A DNA stretch of 64,000 bases from Polynucleobacter sp. AP-Ainpum-60-G11 (GCF_018688375.1 NZ_CP061318.1:806001-870000); one strand, 5' to 3'; shown: positions 41,035-51,792, counted from the first letter of the stretch. The notes: generated by a model not told the origin, from the sequence alone. Numbers and translations: made by a program.

Positions 41035-43071
41035 ATGTCAAATGCTGGTAATGCATCTGAGAGTATCAAAATTATTGATGGCTGGTATGGTGAGCCTTCA
41101 GAAGATCATGCTGCTGGCGTACTCAGCATTCTCAAGCAGCTTCACTTGGATGAAGCTACGCTAATCGCCGCAAATAATATTGCTCGTACCCATGGCAAAG
41201 AGGCGCTCACTAAGCTCATTGGTGATGAGTCAGCCAAACTCCTGATTGGATATCGCGGTCTCAGGCAAGCACAGGCAAAGCTAGTTCGTAATGATGGTGG
41301 TCTGAGCATCTCTGGGCAGGAAGAAATGCTTAGAAAGATGTTGCTCGCTTTTGGTGATGACTTACGTGTAGTCCTTATTTATCTTGCTTCTCGCCTTCAA
41401 ACACTGCGATGGATTACCCATGAAAAAATGGAGATGCCAAAGGCCTGGGCGCAAGAGATTTTAAATATTGATGCCTCATTGGCTAATCGCCTAGGTATCT
41501 GGCAAATGAAGTGGGAGATGGAAGACTTGGCGTTTCGAGTGCTATCTCCAGAAACCTATCGTGATATCGCCAAGATGTTGGATGGCAAGCGTATTGAGCG
41601 TGAGTTTTTTATTGAGCAGATAGTCAGAAAACTCCAGGAAGAATTAACTGCTGCTCATATTCAGGGTGAAGTTCAGGGTCGCCCAAAGCACATCTACAGT
41701 ATTTGGAAAAAGATGCAGGGCAAGTCACTGGATTTTGCCAATCTCTACGACGTCAGAGCATTCAGAGTTTTAGTGGCTGATGTTAAATCTTGCTACGCTA
41801 TTTTAGGAATAGTGCATAACGTGTGGCAACCTGTCCCACGCGAGTTCGATGACTACATTGCGCGTCCTAAACCTAACGGCTATCAATCCTTGCATGCGGT
41901 GGTGATGGATGAGCATGGCACCGCATTTGAGATTCAAGTACGTACTAATGAAATGCATCAACAGGCTGAGTATGGCTTGGCTGCACACTGGCGTTACAAG
42001 GAGGGTGCTTATATTGGTGCTGCAACACCGCCAAAAAACAAGCCCACATCGAATGCTTCAAGTTCTCCAAACCCCAGTCATCAAACTGGCACTCATAGTG
42101 CAGCAGTAGCCTACGAGCGCCAAATTGCATGGGCTAGACAGCTCATCTCTTGGAAAGAAGATGCTTGGGAGCAGCTCAAACATCACGAGATTGATGATCA
42201 TATTTATGTTCTCACCCCATTAGGAAAAGTGATTTCCTTGGAGAAGGGCTCATCCCCAATCGACTTTGCTTATGCGGTTCATACCGATCTCGGTCATCGC
42301 TGTCGTGGCGCTCGAGTTGATGGCGCAATGGTTCCATTAGATACGCCATTGCAGAATGGTCAAACAATTGAAATCATTGCTGTGAAGCATGGCGGACCCT
42401 CACGAGATTGGATTAGCGCGAACCGTAACTACTTGCGCTCGCAGCGTGCCCGCACGCGTGTGCGGACTTGGTTTAATGCATTGGACGATGAAGAGGCTGG
42501 CGCTAAATCTGCCGATACCAAAGCCGAGCAAAAGCCTGAAGCCAAGGCGGCTGCTCCAACTCCAGAGATTATTCTCAAGCAAAGCACTCGTAAGCAGGGT
42601 CAAGCGGGCGATGTTTTGGTGGTGGGGGTAGATTCTTTGCTCACCCAGTTGGCGCGTTGCTGTAGACCGGTACCTCCCGACGCCATTGCGGGTTTTGTGA
42701 CCCAAGGTCGTGGCGTGTCTATTCATCGTCGATCTTGCAAAACTTTTAGAGGGTTGCTAGAGCGAGCTCCTGAGCGTGTGATTCAGACCGCTTGGAATGA
42801 GTCTGGTGTTGAACCTACGATTGGAAATGACGCTAAGCGTGTCTTCCCTGCAGATTTAGCAGTAACTGGTTTAGACCGTCCTGAGCTCATGCGCGAGTTG
42901 TTTGAAATATTGACTCGCCAGGGTGTTCACGTGATTGATTTGCGTAAATCCGCAAAGAGGGGCCTGGCTCAAATCCTATTGACTGTGGAAATTAAAGACT
43001 CAGAAGCCTTACGTTTGGTTCAAAACAGTCTTGAAGAGGTCAAAGGCGTGACCCAAGTGCGCCGCCGGTGA
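41035..43071 (+). CDS. relA: (p)ppGpp synthetase RelA
   Basis: A 678-residue RelA/SpoT homologue. The N-terminal HD region lacks the intact HD and metal motifs of SpoT, the synthetase domain has YDVRAFRVLV and PNGYQSLHAVV, and a TGS domain (about 395-455, TPLGKVISLEKGSSPIDFAY) and C-terminal ACT domain follow. It should be a synthetase without hydrolase activity, acting in the stringent response on stalled ribosomes. The gene follows the CDF fusion by 15 bases. Confidence 0.92.
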   Translation: MSNAGNASESIKIIDGWYGEPSEDHAAGVLSILKQLHLDEATLIAANNIARTHGKEALTKLIGDESAKLLIGYRGLRQAQAKLVRNDGGLSISGQEEMLRKMLLAFGDDLRVVLIYLASRLQTLRWITHEKMEMPKAWAQEILNIDASLANRLGIWQMKWEMEDLAFRVLSPETYRDIAKMLDGKRIEREFFIEQIVRKLQEELTAAHIQGEVQGRPKHIYSIWKKMQGKSLDFANLYDVRAFRVLVADVKSCYAILGIVHNVWQPVPREFDDYIARPKPNGYQSLHAVVMDEHGTAFEIQVRTNEMHQQAEYGLAAHWRYKEGAYIGAATPPKNKPTSNASSSPNPSHQTGTHSAAVAYERQIAWARQLISWKEDAWEQLKHHEIDDHIYVLTPLGKVISLEKGSSPIDFAYAVHTDLGHRCRGARVDGAMVPLDTPLQNGQTIEIIAVKHGGPSRDWISANRNYLRSQRARTRVRTWFNALDDEEAGAKSADTKAEQKPEAKAAAPTPEIILKQSTRKQGQAGDVLVVGVDSLLTQLARCCRPVPPDAIAGFVTQGRGVSIHRRSCKTFRGLLERAPERVIQTAWNESGVEPTIGNDAKRVFPADLAVTGLDRPELMRELFEILTRQGVHVIDLRKSAKRGLAQILLTVEIKDSEALRLVQNSLEEVKGVTQVRRR

Positions 43072-43089
43072 TAAACTCTATGGCTATAT

Positions 43090-43166
43090 AGGCTCGTAGC
43101 TCAGCTGGTTAGAGCACCACCTTGACATGGTGGGGGTCGTTGGTTCGAGTCCAATCGAGCCTACCA
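43090..43166 (+). tRNA. tRNA-Val (GAC)
   Basis: A 77-base cloverleaf with acceptor AGGCTCG / CGAGCCT, anticodon loop TTGACAT (anticodon GAC), T-loop TTCGAGT and encoded CCA. Confidence 0.96.
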
Positions 43167-43180
43167 ACGAATAAAGACCC

Positions 43181-43222
43181 AAAAAGTGCGCGGTTGCCGA
43201 AAAGCTCCCGCGCTTTCTTTTT
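43181..43222 (+). terminator. Terminator after tRNA-Val
   Basis: GCGCGG (43188) and CCGCGC (43208) form a GC stem extended by A/T pairs and followed by TTTCTTTTT. Confidence 0.6.
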
Positions 43223-43280
43223 GGTGGATGTTATGCAGTACATCAGTCAATCGGCTGAATCTTAATAAGATGGGGTGGTC

Positions 43281-45203
43281 ATGCTTGTAGTTACTCTGCC
43301 AGATGGATCTAAACGTGAGTTTGATGCTCCCGTGCGTGTTCTCGATGTTGCTCAAAGCATTGGTAGCGGTCTTGCCAAAGCTGCCCTCGGAGGCATTGTC
43401 GACGGCAAGATGGTTGATGCCAGCTTCGTTATCGACAAAGATAGTCAACTGGCCATCATTACCGATAAAAGCCCAGAGGCTCTGGAAATCGTGCGTCACT
43501 CCACAGCACATTTGCTTGCATATGCAGTGAAAGAGCTCTTCCCAGAAGCGCAGGTCACTATTGGGCCGGTAATCGATAACGGCTTCTATTACGACTTTTC
43601 ATTTCATCGTGCATTCACACCAGAAGATTTGGTGGCGATTGAAAAGAAGATGGCTGAGTTGGCTAAAAAAGATGAACCAGTCATTCGTACAGTGATGCCT
43701 CGTGATGAAGCGGTGAAGTTTTTTAAAGATCAAGGCGAAAACTACAAAGCAGAAATTATTTCCAGCATCCCGCAAGGTGAGGACGTATCTTTATATGCAG
43801 AAGGCAAGTTCACCGACTTGTGTCGTGGACCACACGTACCATCTACTGGCAAGCTCAAGGTATTTAAGCTTCTGAGCGTTGCTGGTGCTTACTGGCGTGG
43901 CGATAGCAAGAATGAGATGCTGCAACGAATCTACGGTACGGCTTGGTTGAAAAAAGAAGACCAAGATGCCCATTTGCATATGCTCGAAGAGGCTGAGAAG
44001 CGCGATCACCGCCGCCTCGGCAAGTTCTTGGATTTATTTCACTTTCAACCCGAAGCACCTGGTTTAATTTTCTGGCATCCAAAAGGCTGGTCCATTTGGC
44101 AAGAGGTTGAGCAGTACATGCGTCGTGTTTATCAGCGCGAAGGCTATCAAGAGGTGAAGGCCCCACAAATTCTCGATCGAGGATTGTGGGAGAAGTCTGG
44201 TCACTGGGATAACTACAAAGAAAACATGTTTACGACCGAGTCAGAGAATCGTGCTTATGCATTAAAGCCGATGAACTGCCCAGGGCATGTGCAGATTTTT
44301 AACTCGGGCTTACATAGCTATCGTGAGTTGCCATTGCGTTACGGTGAGTTCGGTCAGTGTCACCGTAATGAACCATCGGGCGCATTGCACGGCTTGATGC
44401 GCGTGCGTGGCTTTACGCAAGATGATGGCCATATTTTCTGTACAGAAGATCAGATTCAGTCAGAGGTAGCTGCATTTGATAAAGCAGTTCGTGATGTCTA
44501 TAAAGATTTTGGATTTACTGAAGTGGCCGTCAAGCTAGCCTTACGCCCTGTAAAGCGCGTTGGTGACGATGCGATTTGGGATAAAGCCGAGGCCGCCTTA
44601 CGTGGCGCCTTGACTGCTTCAGGCCAAGAATGGGAAGAATTGCCAGGCGAAGGTGCTTTTTACGGTCCAAAGATCGAATATCACCTCAAGGACTCCATTG
44701 GACGCACTTGGCAGTGCGGCACAATCCAAGTAGATTTCTCGATGCCGGCCCGTTTAGGTGCGGAATATGTCACCGAAGAGAACACCCGTAAGGCTCCAGT
44801 GATGCTTCATAGGGCAATTGTGGGCTCTTTAGAGCGTTTTATCGGCATTTTGATCGAAAACCATGCCGGAAACATGCCAGTTTGGCTTGCCCCGACCCAG
44901 GCTGTAGTCCTGAATATCTCTGACAATTCCGCTGCATATGCACAAAAAGTCCAGCAATCTCTGAAAAAACAAGGGTTTAGAGTCGAATCGGATTTGCGGA
45001 ATGAGAAAATTACGTATAAAATACGCGAGCACGCATTACAGAAGCTCCCATTTTTGTTAGTTGTTGGGGATAAAGAAGCAGAAAGTAATTCGGTGGCCGT
45101 TCGTGCCCGTGGCGGAGTGGATTTAGGCGTAATGCCTCTTGATGCCTTCGTTGCCCGACTCCAGCAGGATATTTCCCAGAAAGTCGGACCCGAGCCTAGC
45201 TAG
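43281..45203 (+). CDS. thrS: Threonyl-tRNA synthetase
   Basis: A 640-residue synthetase from ATG 43281. A GTG two codons upstream is possible, but the chosen N terminus [10 protein letters not shown] aligns with E. coli ThrS. It has the TGS domain, editing domain with [11 protein letters not shown], class II catalytic core ([29 protein letters not shown]) and the C-terminal anticodon domain. It opens the translation cluster. Confidence 0.97.
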   Translation: MLVVTLPDGSKREFDAPVRVLDVAQSIGSGLAKAALGGIVDGKMVDASFVIDKDSQLAIITDKSPEALEIVRHSTAHLLAYAVKELFPEAQVTIGPVIDNGFYYDFSFHRAFTPEDLVAIEKKMAELAKKDEPVIRTVMPRDEAVKFFKDQGENYKAEIISSIPQGEDVSLYAEGKFTDLCRGPHVPSTGKLKVFKLLSVAGAYWRGDSKNEMLQRIYGTAWLKKEDQDAHLHMLEEAEKRDHRRLGKFLDLFHFQPEAPGLIFWHPKGWSIWQEVEQYMRRVYQREGYQEVKAPQILDRGLWEKSGHWDNYKENMFTTESENRAYALKPMNCPGHVQIFNSGLHSYRELPLRYGEFGQCHRNEPSGALHGLMRVRGFTQDDGHIFCTEDQIQSEVAAFDKAVRDVYKDFGFTEVAVKLALRPVKRVGDDAIWDKAEAALRGALTASGQEWEELPGEGAFYGPKIEYHLKDSIGRTWQCGTIQVDFSMPARLGAEYVTEENTRKAPVMLHRAIVGSLERFIGILIENHAGNMPVWLAPTQAVVLNISDNSAAYAQKVQQSLKKQGFRVESDLRNEKITYKIREHALQKLPFLLVVGDKEAESNSVAVRARGGVDLGVMPLDAFVARLQQDISQKVGPEPS

Positions 45204-45245
45204 GGGTGGAATGGTTTTTATTGTTTTTTTAAAGGAATTAAGAAG

Positions 45246-45770
45246 ATCGCTACTGATAAATCGCAGCGCATAAACCGGGAGATTACTGCTCCTGAAGTGC
45301 GTCTGATTGGACTGGATGGAGAACCCATCGGTGTAGTTAAGTTGAGTGAAGCCCTGGCTTTAGCAGAAGAGAAAGAGACCGATTTGGTTGAAATTGCTCC
45401 GACAGCTGTGCCACCTGTAGTCCGGATCATGGACTTCGGCAAATTCAAGTACCAAGAAGCCAAACGTTTGCATGAAGCTAAGCTCAAGCAAAAAGTGATT
45501 CAGGTGAAGGAAGTGAAATTCCGTCCTGGCACAGATGATGGTGACTATGGTGTGAAGCTACGCAATCTAATCCGCTTTTTGGAAGATGGCGATAAGACAA
45601 AGATTACGCTGCGGTTTCGGGGTCGTGAAATGGCCCACCAAGAAATCGGAGTCAGAATGTTGGAGCGTTTGAAGGCAGACCTGATTGAATATGGTCAAGT
45701 AGAACAGTTTCCAAAGATGGAAGGCCGCCAGATGGTGATGGTATTGGCTCCCATTCGTAAGGCTAAGTAA
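45246..45770 (+). CDS. infC: Translation initiation factor IF-3 (non-ATG start)
   Basis: IF-3 homology ([21 protein letters not shown]) extends upstream of the first GTG at 45297, so the gene begins at a rare codon. ATC 45246 lies 9 bases after AAAGGA and gives 174 residues. ATT 45237 is only 1 base after that site and is less likely. The N domain, linker and C domain ([20 protein letters not shown]) are complete. IF-3 discriminates against non-AUG starts, so the rare codon fits the known autoregulation of infC by its own product. Next comes rpmI. Confidence 0.9.
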   Translation: MATDKSQRINREITAPEVRLIGLDGEPIGVVKLSEALALAEEKETDLVEIAPTAVPPVVRIMDFGKFKYQEAKRLHEAKLKQKVIQVKEVKFRPGTDDGDYGVKLRNLIRFLEDGDKTKITLRFRGREMAHQEIGVRMLERLKADLIEYGQVEQFPKMEGRQMVMVLAPIRKAK

Positions 45771-45897
45771 CTAGGTTCTACCTGGTTCTTATGTAGGGAG
45801 GAGTCGCAAGACTCTGGTAGTTTGAAGTGCTTCTAGGTACAGGAAGCGTAACCGTCGGTTACCACCTATGTTGCACAAGCAATTGAAGGGGTGCTTT
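45771..45897 (+). promoter_or_regulatory. Possible structured leader of rpmI-rplT
   Basis: The 127-base leader contains GAGTC-GCAA-GACTC (a tetraloop hairpin, near 45807) and GTAACC-GTC-GGTTAC hairpins. In other bacteria L20 represses this operon by binding its leader. Here the evidence is only position and secondary-structure potential. Confidence 0.35.
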
Positions 45898-46095
45898 ATG
45901 CCCAAGATGAAGAGCAAGAGTAGCGCTAAAAAGCGCTTCACGGTTCGCGCAGGCGGAACGATCAAACGAGGCCAGGCTTTTAAACGCCACATCCTCACCA
46001 AGAAGACCACAAAGAACAAGCGTCACCTCCGTGGTTCCACGGAAGTTGCGAAGGCAGACGTTAAGTCAATTCGCTCCATGCTTCCATACGCTTAA
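45898..46095 (+). CDS. rpmI: 50S ribosomal protein L35
   Basis: From ATG 45898, after AAGGGG, giving the canonical 65-residue protein ([13 protein letters not shown], then [13 protein letters not shown]). A longer frame to 45868 is a false extension. It is co-transcribed with rplT 25 bases downstream. Confidence 0.97.
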   Translation: MPKMKSKSSAKKRFTVRAGGTIKRGQAFKRHILTKKTTKNKRHLRGSTEVAKADVKSIRSMLPYA

Positions 46096-46120
46096 CCTCA
46101 GACTAGATTAGGAGAAATAA

Positions 46121-46486
46121 ATGCCAAGAGTCAAACGTGGGGTTACAGCAAGAGCCCGTCATAAGAAAATCACCGATGCCGCAACAGGTTATCGTGGACG
46201 TCGTAAAAATGTATTCCGTATTGCTAAGCAAGCAGTTATGCGTGCTGGTCAATATGCGTATCGCGACCGTCGCAATAAGAAACGTGTATTCCGCGCATTG
46301 TGGATTGCTCGTATCAACGCGGCAGTTCGTCAGCATGACATGACCTATAGCGTATTCATGAATGGCATGAAGAAAGCTGCGATCGAACTCGACCGCAAAG
46401 TGCTTTCCGATATGGCCATTGCTGACAAAGCGGCTTTTGCTGCTTTGGTTACTCGGATCAAATCCGTAGTAAGCGCTGCAGCTTAA
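46121..46486 (+). CDS. rplT: 50S ribosomal protein L20
   Basis: A 121-residue protein with [16 protein letters not shown] at the N terminus and the globular C-terminal domain ([17 protein letters not shown]). It binds 23S rRNA early in assembly. AGGAGA lies upstream of the ATG. Confidence 0.97.
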   Translation: MPRVKRGVTARARHKKITDAATGYRGRRKNVFRIAKQAVMRAGQYAYRDRRNKKRVFRALWIARINAAVRQHDMTYSVFMNGMKKAAIELDRKVLSDMAIADKAAFAALVTRIKSVVSAAA

Positions 46487-46488
46487 TT

Positions 46489-46510
46489 CTTAGTTTATTT
46501 AATAACTAAG
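46489..46510 (+). other. Hairpin between rplT and pheS
   Basis: CTTAGTT and AACTAAG form a 7-bp stem just before the pheS start, with no T run. It may limit pheS translation or RNA decay; no attenuator was visible. Confidence 0.35.
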
Positions 46511-46515
46511 CTGCA

Positions 46516-47562
46516 ATGGTTTCTCTCGACCACATTGTCGAGGATGCTAAACGTGATTTCCTCGGAGCTGCCGATGCGGCGGCTTTAGAGGACGCGAAAG
46601 CCAAGTATCTCGGTAAATCAGGTGTTCTCACTGAGCGTCTAAAAGCGCTTGGTGGAATGTCGCCTGATGAGCGCAAGAGTGCTGGCGCCCAAATTAATCA
46701 AATCAAAACCCAAGTAGAAGCTGCATTACAAGAGCGTCGCCAAGCATTGGCTGATGCCGTATTGCTACAACGTCTTGCGGCGGAATCAATTGACGTCTCT
46801 TTGCCTGGCCGTGGCCAAGCAGTAGGTAGCTTGCATCCTGTGATGCGCACCTGGGAGCGTGTTGAAGAGATCTTCCGCTCCATTGGTTTTGATGTTGCAG
46901 ATGGCCCTGAAATTGAGACTGATTGGTTTAACTTCACCGCCTTAAATAGTCCGGAGAATCATCCTGCACGTTCCATGCAGGACACCTTCTATATCGATGG
47001 TAAAGATTCCAATGGAAAGCCTTTGTTATTGCGCACCCATACCAGCCCGATTCAGGTTCGTTATGCGAGTGAGCATGTCAAGAAGTACGCCAATGCTGAT
47101 GTGATGCCACCAATCAAAGTGATTGCACCGGGTAGAACATATCGTGTTGATAGCGATGCTACCCATTCACCGATGTTTCATCAGGTTGAAGGCTTGTGGA
47201 TTGCAGAGAGCGTTTCCTTTGCCGATCTCAAGGGTGTGTATACCGATTTCTTGAGAACTTTTTTCGAGACGAATGAGTTACAGGTTCGTTTCCGCCCATC
47301 GTATTTCCCATTCACTGAACCTTCAGCTGAAATTGATATGGCCTTTGGTAGCGGTAAGCTAGCTGGCCGTTGGTTAGAGATTTCTGGGGCAGGGCAGGTT
47401 CATCCTAATGTATTACGCAATATGGGCATTGATCCAGAGCGCTATACCGGTTTTGCTTTTGGCTCTGGTTTAGAGCGCTTGACGATGTTGCGTTATGGCG
47501 TTGATGATTTACGTCTTTTCTTTGAGAACGATCTCCGTTTCTTAGCGCAATTTCCGGCTTAA
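46516..47562 (+). CDS. pheS: Phenylalanyl-tRNA synthetase alpha subunit
   Basis: A 348-residue subunit with the N-terminal coiled coil and class II core ([29 protein letters not shown] and [14 protein letters not shown]). It forms an alpha2-beta2 enzyme with PheT. Confidence 0.97.
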   Translation: MVSLDHIVEDAKRDFLGAADAAALEDAKAKYLGKSGVLTERLKALGGMSPDERKSAGAQINQIKTQVEAALQERRQALADAVLLQRLAAESIDVSLPGRGQAVGSLHPVMRTWERVEEIFRSIGFDVADGPEIETDWFNFTALNSPENHPARSMQDTFYIDGKDSNGKPLLLRTHTSPIQVRYASEHVKKYANADVMPPIKVIAPGRTYRVDSDATHSPMFHQVEGLWIAESVSFADLKGVYTDFLRTFFETNELQVRFRPSYFPFTEPSAEIDMAFGSGKLAGRWLEISGAGQVHPNVLRNMGIDPERYTGFAFGSGLERLTMLRYGVDDLRLFFENDLRFLAQFPA

Positions 47563-47593
47563 TTTGCCAACCTTCCAATAGTAGATAGCGCAT

Positions 47594-50050
47594 ATGCAAT
47601 TTTCTGAATCTTGGTTACGCCAATATGTAAATCCTTCGCTCGATAGCAATGCATTAGGTCATGCAATGACTATGGCTGGGCTTGAGGTGGAGGAGCAGCA
47701 TTCAGTAGCGCCTCCATTTACCAAGATTGTGGTTGCACAAATTCTTTCTGCTGAGCAGCATCCTGATGCAGACCGCTTGCGCGTTTGCAAGGTCGACGCA
47801 GGAACTGGCCAAGAGTTACAAATTGTTTGCGGTGCGCCGAATGCGCGTGCAGGTATCAAGATCCCTTGCGCCATGGTTGGCGCTGAATTGCCACCAGCAG
47901 AAGTGGGTGGCAAACCATTCATGATCAAAGTGGGTAAGTTACGTGGTGTCGAAAGCCAGGGGATGTTGTGCTCTGGTCGCGAGCTTGGTCTTGGTGATGA
48001 TCACGAAGGTATTTTGGAGTTACCTGCAGATGCTCCAGTTGGCGAAGATATTCGTCAGTATTTAAGTCTGGATGATCAGATCTTTGTGATTAAGTTGACT
48101 CCTAATAAAGCGGATTGTTTGTCTCTAATGGGGATGGCGCGTGAAGTGTCAGCCATTACTGGTGCTCCATTGTGTGTACCCAAGTGGACCCCTGTTGATG
48201 TTTCTATGCAAGACAAGCTCAAAGTTACGGTTGAAAGCACTGATCTTTGCGGTCGTTTTGCTGGTCGCGTGATTCGTGGCGTCAATCCAAAAGCTGAAAC
48301 ACCAGATTGGATCATTCAACGACTTTGCAATGCGGGTCAAAGAAGCATTTCTCCTTTAGTGGATTTATCTAACTACGTCATGTTAGAAATGGGCCAGCCA
48401 ACCCACGTATTTGACATTGATAAATTGACTGGCGACATCTCTGTTCGTTGGGCAAAGTCTGGCGAAAGTCTCGAGCTATTAAATGGCCAGACAGTCACTT
48501 TGCAAGGCCCGGATTCTGCTGGCAAGATTCAAGAGGCTGGCGTAGTTGCCGATCAAAATGGTCCCGTAGCATTAGCTGGCATCATGGGTGGCAATCATTG
48601 TGCAGTCACCGATGACACTAAAAATATTTATGTTGAAGCGGCCTATTGGCAGCCTGCGGCGATTCAAGGTCGTGCCCGTCGCTTTAATTTCAGTACGGAT
48701 GCGGCACATCGTTTTGAGCGTGGCGTCGATCCACAAAATACGGCTCATTGCTTAGAGTACTTAACCGCCTTGATCGCTGAGGTGTGTGGTGGTCAAGTTG
48801 GCCCAATTGATGATCAGATATTAGCCATTCCTGAGCGTAAACCGGTGAGCATGCGTTTGGCTCGTGCCATGAAGGTTATTGGTATCCCCCTGACTGTTGA
48901 AGTTGTGGCAGATGTGTTCAAGCGCTTAGGTTTTGTATACAAACAAGAGGGCGATACATTTGTCGTTACGCCTCCAAGCTATCGCTTTGATATTGAAATT
49001 GAAGAAGATCTTATTGAAGAAGTCGCACGTATGTACGGCTTTGAAAATATTCCGGATGTGCCGCCTGTCTCTTCTTTGAAGATGAGTGCTAAAGCTGAAG
49101 CAAAACGCGGCGTTCATTTATTGCGCCAACGTTTGGCTCTGCAGGGTTATCAAGAGGCGGTCAACTTTGGTTTTACTGATTTAGAGAGCGAGCAACGTTT
49201 AGCTTCTGCTACAGATAAAGATCTCATTGCCGTGCTTAATCCGATTGCCAGTCAGTATGGCGTGATGCGGAGCAATCTCTGGGGTGGTTTACTGGGTAAT
49301 CTCAAGTCCAATCTGAATCGCGGTGCTGGCCGTGTACGTTTATTTGAAACGGGTCGCGTCTTTAGGCGAGATTCCAATGCGCAAGAAGAGGCCGGCAAGG
49401 TGGTGGGCTTTCATCAGCCGCAGCAAGTTGGAGGTTTAGCTTACGGTTCATTTGTCCCCGAGCAGTGGGCAAGCGCTGATCGTACAGTTGATTTCTTCGA
49501 CGTGAAGGGTGATTTAGAGCGTGTGCTCGATCCATTGCATTTCACGACTGAGGCTGCAGTCCATCCCGCCTTACATCCTGGCCGTAGCGCACAAATTCAA
49601 TTACTTACCCCATCAGGTAAGAAAAATATTGGCTGGATTGGTGAGTTGCATCCTGGCTTACAACAAGCTTATGAGCTACCTCAAGCGCCAGTACTATTTG
49701 AATTGGATTTAGAGGCGATTCGCGATCTGGGTATTCCGCAGCCGGAAGAGCTCAGCAAGTTTCCTGCAGTGCAGCGTGACTTGGCGGTTGTAGTGAAGCA
49801 GGCCGTCTCTGCACAAGATTTGTTGGATGCTATGAAGGCAACTAAGCAGAACTTTGTTAAAGCGATTGAGCTATTTGATGAGTTCAAGCCTAAAGCCGGA
49901 TCAAGTAGCATGGCTGATGATGAAAAGAGTTTAGCCTTCCGTGTAACTTTGTTAAATCCTCAGGAAACCTTGCAGGATGCACAAATTGAGCCAGTGATGG
50001 CAGCCTTATTAGCAGCCCTTGAGAAAAAATGTGCAGCTCGTCTGCGCTAG
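47594..50050 (+). CDS. pheT: Phenylalanyl-tRNA synthetase beta subunit
   Basis: An 818-residue subunit with tRNA-binding EMAP-like domain (VVAQILSAEQHPDADRL near 46), B3/B4 editing domain, B5, class II-like core and the C-terminal FDX-ACB anticodon domain (SKFPAVQRDLAVVVK). It lies 31 bases after pheS. Confidence 0.97.
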   Translation: MQFSESWLRQYVNPSLDSNALGHAMTMAGLEVEEQHSVAPPFTKIVVAQILSAEQHPDADRLRVCKVDAGTGQELQIVCGAPNARAGIKIPCAMVGAELPPAEVGGKPFMIKVGKLRGVESQGMLCSGRELGLGDDHEGILELPADAPVGEDIRQYLSLDDQIFVIKLTPNKADCLSLMGMAREVSAITGAPLCVPKWTPVDVSMQDKLKVTVESTDLCGRFAGRVIRGVNPKAETPDWIIQRLCNAGQRSISPLVDLSNYVMLEMGQPTHVFDIDKLTGDISVRWAKSGESLELLNGQTVTLQGPDSAGKIQEAGVVADQNGPVALAGIMGGNHCAVTDDTKNIYVEAAYWQPAAIQGRARRFNFSTDAAHRFERGVDPQNTAHCLEYLTALIAEVCGGQVGPIDDQILAIPERKPVSMRLARAMKVIGIPLTVEVVADVFKRLGFVYKQEGDTFVVTPPSYRFDIEIEEDLIEEVARMYGFENIPDVPPVSSLKMSAKAEAKRGVHLLRQRLALQGYQEAVNFGFTDLESEQRLASATDKDLIAVLNPIASQYGVMRSNLWGGLLGNLKSNLNRGAGRVRLFETGRVFRRDSNAQEEAGKVVGFHQPQQVGGLAYGSFVPEQWASADRTVDFFDVKGDLERVLDPLHFTTEAAVHPALHPGRSAQIQLLTPSGKKNIGWIGELHPGLQQAYELPQAPVLFELDLEAIRDLGIPQPEELSKFPAVQRDLAVVVKQAVSAQDLLDAMKATKQNFVKAIELFDEFKPKAGSSSMADDEKSLAFRVTLLNPQETLQDAQIEPVMAALLAALEKKCAARLR

Positions 50051-50092
50051 GTTTAATATTAGTCACAGTTAGAGCAAGAAGAGACTTCCGCC

Positions 50093-50416
50093 ATGAATGA
50101 ATTAGTTAGCAACGATACCGTTACCAAGAATGAGCTCTCGGAAGCCCTCTTTGATCAAGTTGGCCTGAATAAGCGTGAAGCTAAAGACATGATCGATGCT
50201 TTCTTTGATCGCATCGGACAGTCGCTAGAGACTGGTGTTGAGGTCAAGATTTCTGGGTTTGGTAATTTCCAGTTGCGCAATAAATCTGCACGACCAGGTC
50301 GCAACCCTAAGACCGGTCAAATGATTCCGATTGCAGCTCGTCGCGTTGTAACTTTTCATGCAAGTCAAAAGCTCAAGGACGTAGTTGAGTCACATGCTCG
50401 AGAAAACAGCATTTGA
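50093..50416 (+). CDS. ihfA: Integration host factor subunit alpha
   Basis: A 107-residue DNA-bending protein of the HU/IHF family, with [27 protein letters not shown] spanning the DNA-binding arm. It follows pheT as in most proteobacteria. Its N-terminal extension of about ten residues ([10 protein letters not shown]) is slightly longer than in E. coli. Confidence 0.95.
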   Translation: MNELVSNDTVTKNELSEALFDQVGLNKREAKDMIDAFFDRIGQSLETGVEVKISGFGNFQLRNKSARPGRNPKTGQMIPIAARRVVTFHASQKLKDVVESHARENSI

Positions 50417-50744
50417 TGCTGGGTCGGTGCTGCTGAGCTCGCAGCTCCCCCCAATCCCCGCTAAGCGTTATTTCACCATTGGTGAGGTCTCTGACCTCTG
50501 CGGTGTCCGCTCTCACGTGCTCCGTTATTGGGAGCAAGAATTTACCCAGTTAAGCCCTCAAAAGCGCCGGGGCAATCGTCGCTACTACCAACATCATGAG
50601 GTTGTTCTAATCCGTAAGATTAGGGCGCTTTTATATGAAGAAGGCTTCACCATCAGTGGAGCTAGAAATCGCCTAGAAGAAGCTCGTGGTGAGCTTCGCT
50701 TGCGCGATGAGTTGCAGGCTGTTTTGCAAATTCTCTCCAAATAG
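50385..50744 (+). CDS. MerR-family regulator
   Basis: A 119-residue MerR-like protein. The HTH is [22 protein letters not shown] (about 29-50), followed by the wing KRRGNRRYY and a short coiled coil. TTG 50385 has AAGGA 5 bases upstream; ATG 50394 is the alternative. Either way the start overlaps ihfA by over 20 bases. This ihfA-merR pair is conserved in betaproteobacteria. There is no cysteine-rich effector domain, so a metal sensor is unlikely. Confidence 0.87.
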   Translation: MSHMLEKTAFDAGSVLLSSQLPPIPAKRYFTIGEVSDLCGVRSHVLRYWEQEFTQLSPQKRRGNRRYYQHHEVVLIRKIRALLYEEGFTISGARNRLEEARGELRLRDELQAVLQILSK

Positions 50745-50769
50745 TTACTGATACAATTTTGTTTCTCGT

Positions 50770-50846
<77 letters not shown>

Positions 50847-50868
50847 TCACCTCAATTTCACACTTGCC

Positions 50869-51270
50869 ATGACATCCAGCTCAAACGACATTACTTATTT
50901 TGGTCTAACCATTCCATTTTTAGCTCACTTAGGTGTGGTGCCTGAGTATGCTGAAGGCGGAAAATCTCGCATTAGTTTGGTCATCAAGCCAGAGTTTGAA
51001 AACAGTTTCCATATTGCTCATGGCGGTGTTGTGATGACGCTCTTGGATTTTGCGATGGGCGCAGCCGCTCGCAGCACTATAGATCAGCCCCTTGGCGCCA
51101 TGACAATTGATATGAGCGTGAGTTTTCTGCGTCCGAGCGTGGGCAAGATCGTAGTGGAGGGCAGCGTTTTGAAGTCTGGGAAAACAATTAATTACTGCGA
51201 GGCTGTGGTTTTGAATGAGGCGGGTGAGGTTACGGCTAAATCCAGCGGTACATTCATGCTACGGAGATAA
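50869..51270 (+). CDS. PaaI-type thioesterase (hotdog fold)
   Basis: A 133-residue hotdog-fold protein. The helix motif HIAHGGVVMTLLDFAMGAAA (about 44-63) and the TIDMSVSFLRP strand fit PaaI/YbgC-like acyl-CoA thioesterases. The substrate is unknown. Confidence 0.87.
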   Translation: MTSSSNDITYFGLTIPFLAHLGVVPEYAEGGKSRISLVIKPEFENSFHIAHGGVVMTLLDFAMGAAARSTIDQPLGAMTIDMSVSFLRPSVGKIVVEGSVLKSGKTINYCEAVVLNEAGEVTAKSSGTFMLRR

Positions 51271-51475
51271 GCTTTTTATATCCTCAATAAATATAGTATT
51301 TATAATGATTATGTTGATTAATTAAATTAAAAAGGTTTAAAAAGCCTTATTTAAAGGCGGATATAGGCTGTATTTAAATATATACCCTAATAAATTAATA
51401 TCTGTATATAATAAAGATTCAGGAATAACTAATTCTTTGTTATTCCATAAAACTAATATTCGGAGAAATTAATAC
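51271..51475 (+). promoter_or_regulatory. AT-rich leader/promoter of the H-NS-like gene
   Basis: About 200 bases of very AT-rich DNA with many A/T runs and an inverted repeat GGAATAAC / GTTATTCC (about 51421-51446). Such curved DNA upstream of an H-NS gene suggests autoregulation by silencing. CGGAGAA forms the ribosome site. Confidence 0.5.
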
Positions 51476-51760
51476 ATGTCTTCTTATAAAGAGCTTTTAG
51501 CCCAACGCGAGTTGTTGGATAAACAGATTAAAGAAGCGGTTCTACGTGAAAAGGCTGATGGTATTGCTAAGGCCAAACTCATTATTGAACAGTACGATCT
51601 AACAGCATCAGACCTATTTAGTCGTAAGGCTGGTGCGCGAAGCACTAGTGGCAAGGTTGCCCCTAAGTACCGTAACCCAGCTACTGGCGATACTTGGACA
51701 GGTCGCGGTAAGGCTCCAAAATGGATTGAGGGTAGAGATCGTAGTAACTTCTTGATATAA
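51476..51760 (+). CDS. H-NS family nucleoid protein
   Basis: A 94-residue protein: an N-terminal coiled-coil oligomerisation segment (about 5-40) and the C-terminal DNA-binding motif KYRNPATGDTWTGRGKAPKWI (about 64-84), which contains the minor-groove (TGRGK) hook of H-NS/Bph3-type proteins. It silences AT-rich DNA, which could include the islands in this window. Confidence 0.92.
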   Translation: MSSYKELLAQRELLDKQIKEAVLREKADGIAKAKLIIEQYDLTASDLFSRKAGARSTSGKVAPKYRNPATGDTWTGRGKAPKWIEGRDRSNFLI

Positions 51761-51792
51761 GTTATTGATTTAGTTAGACTTAATTATCAAAA

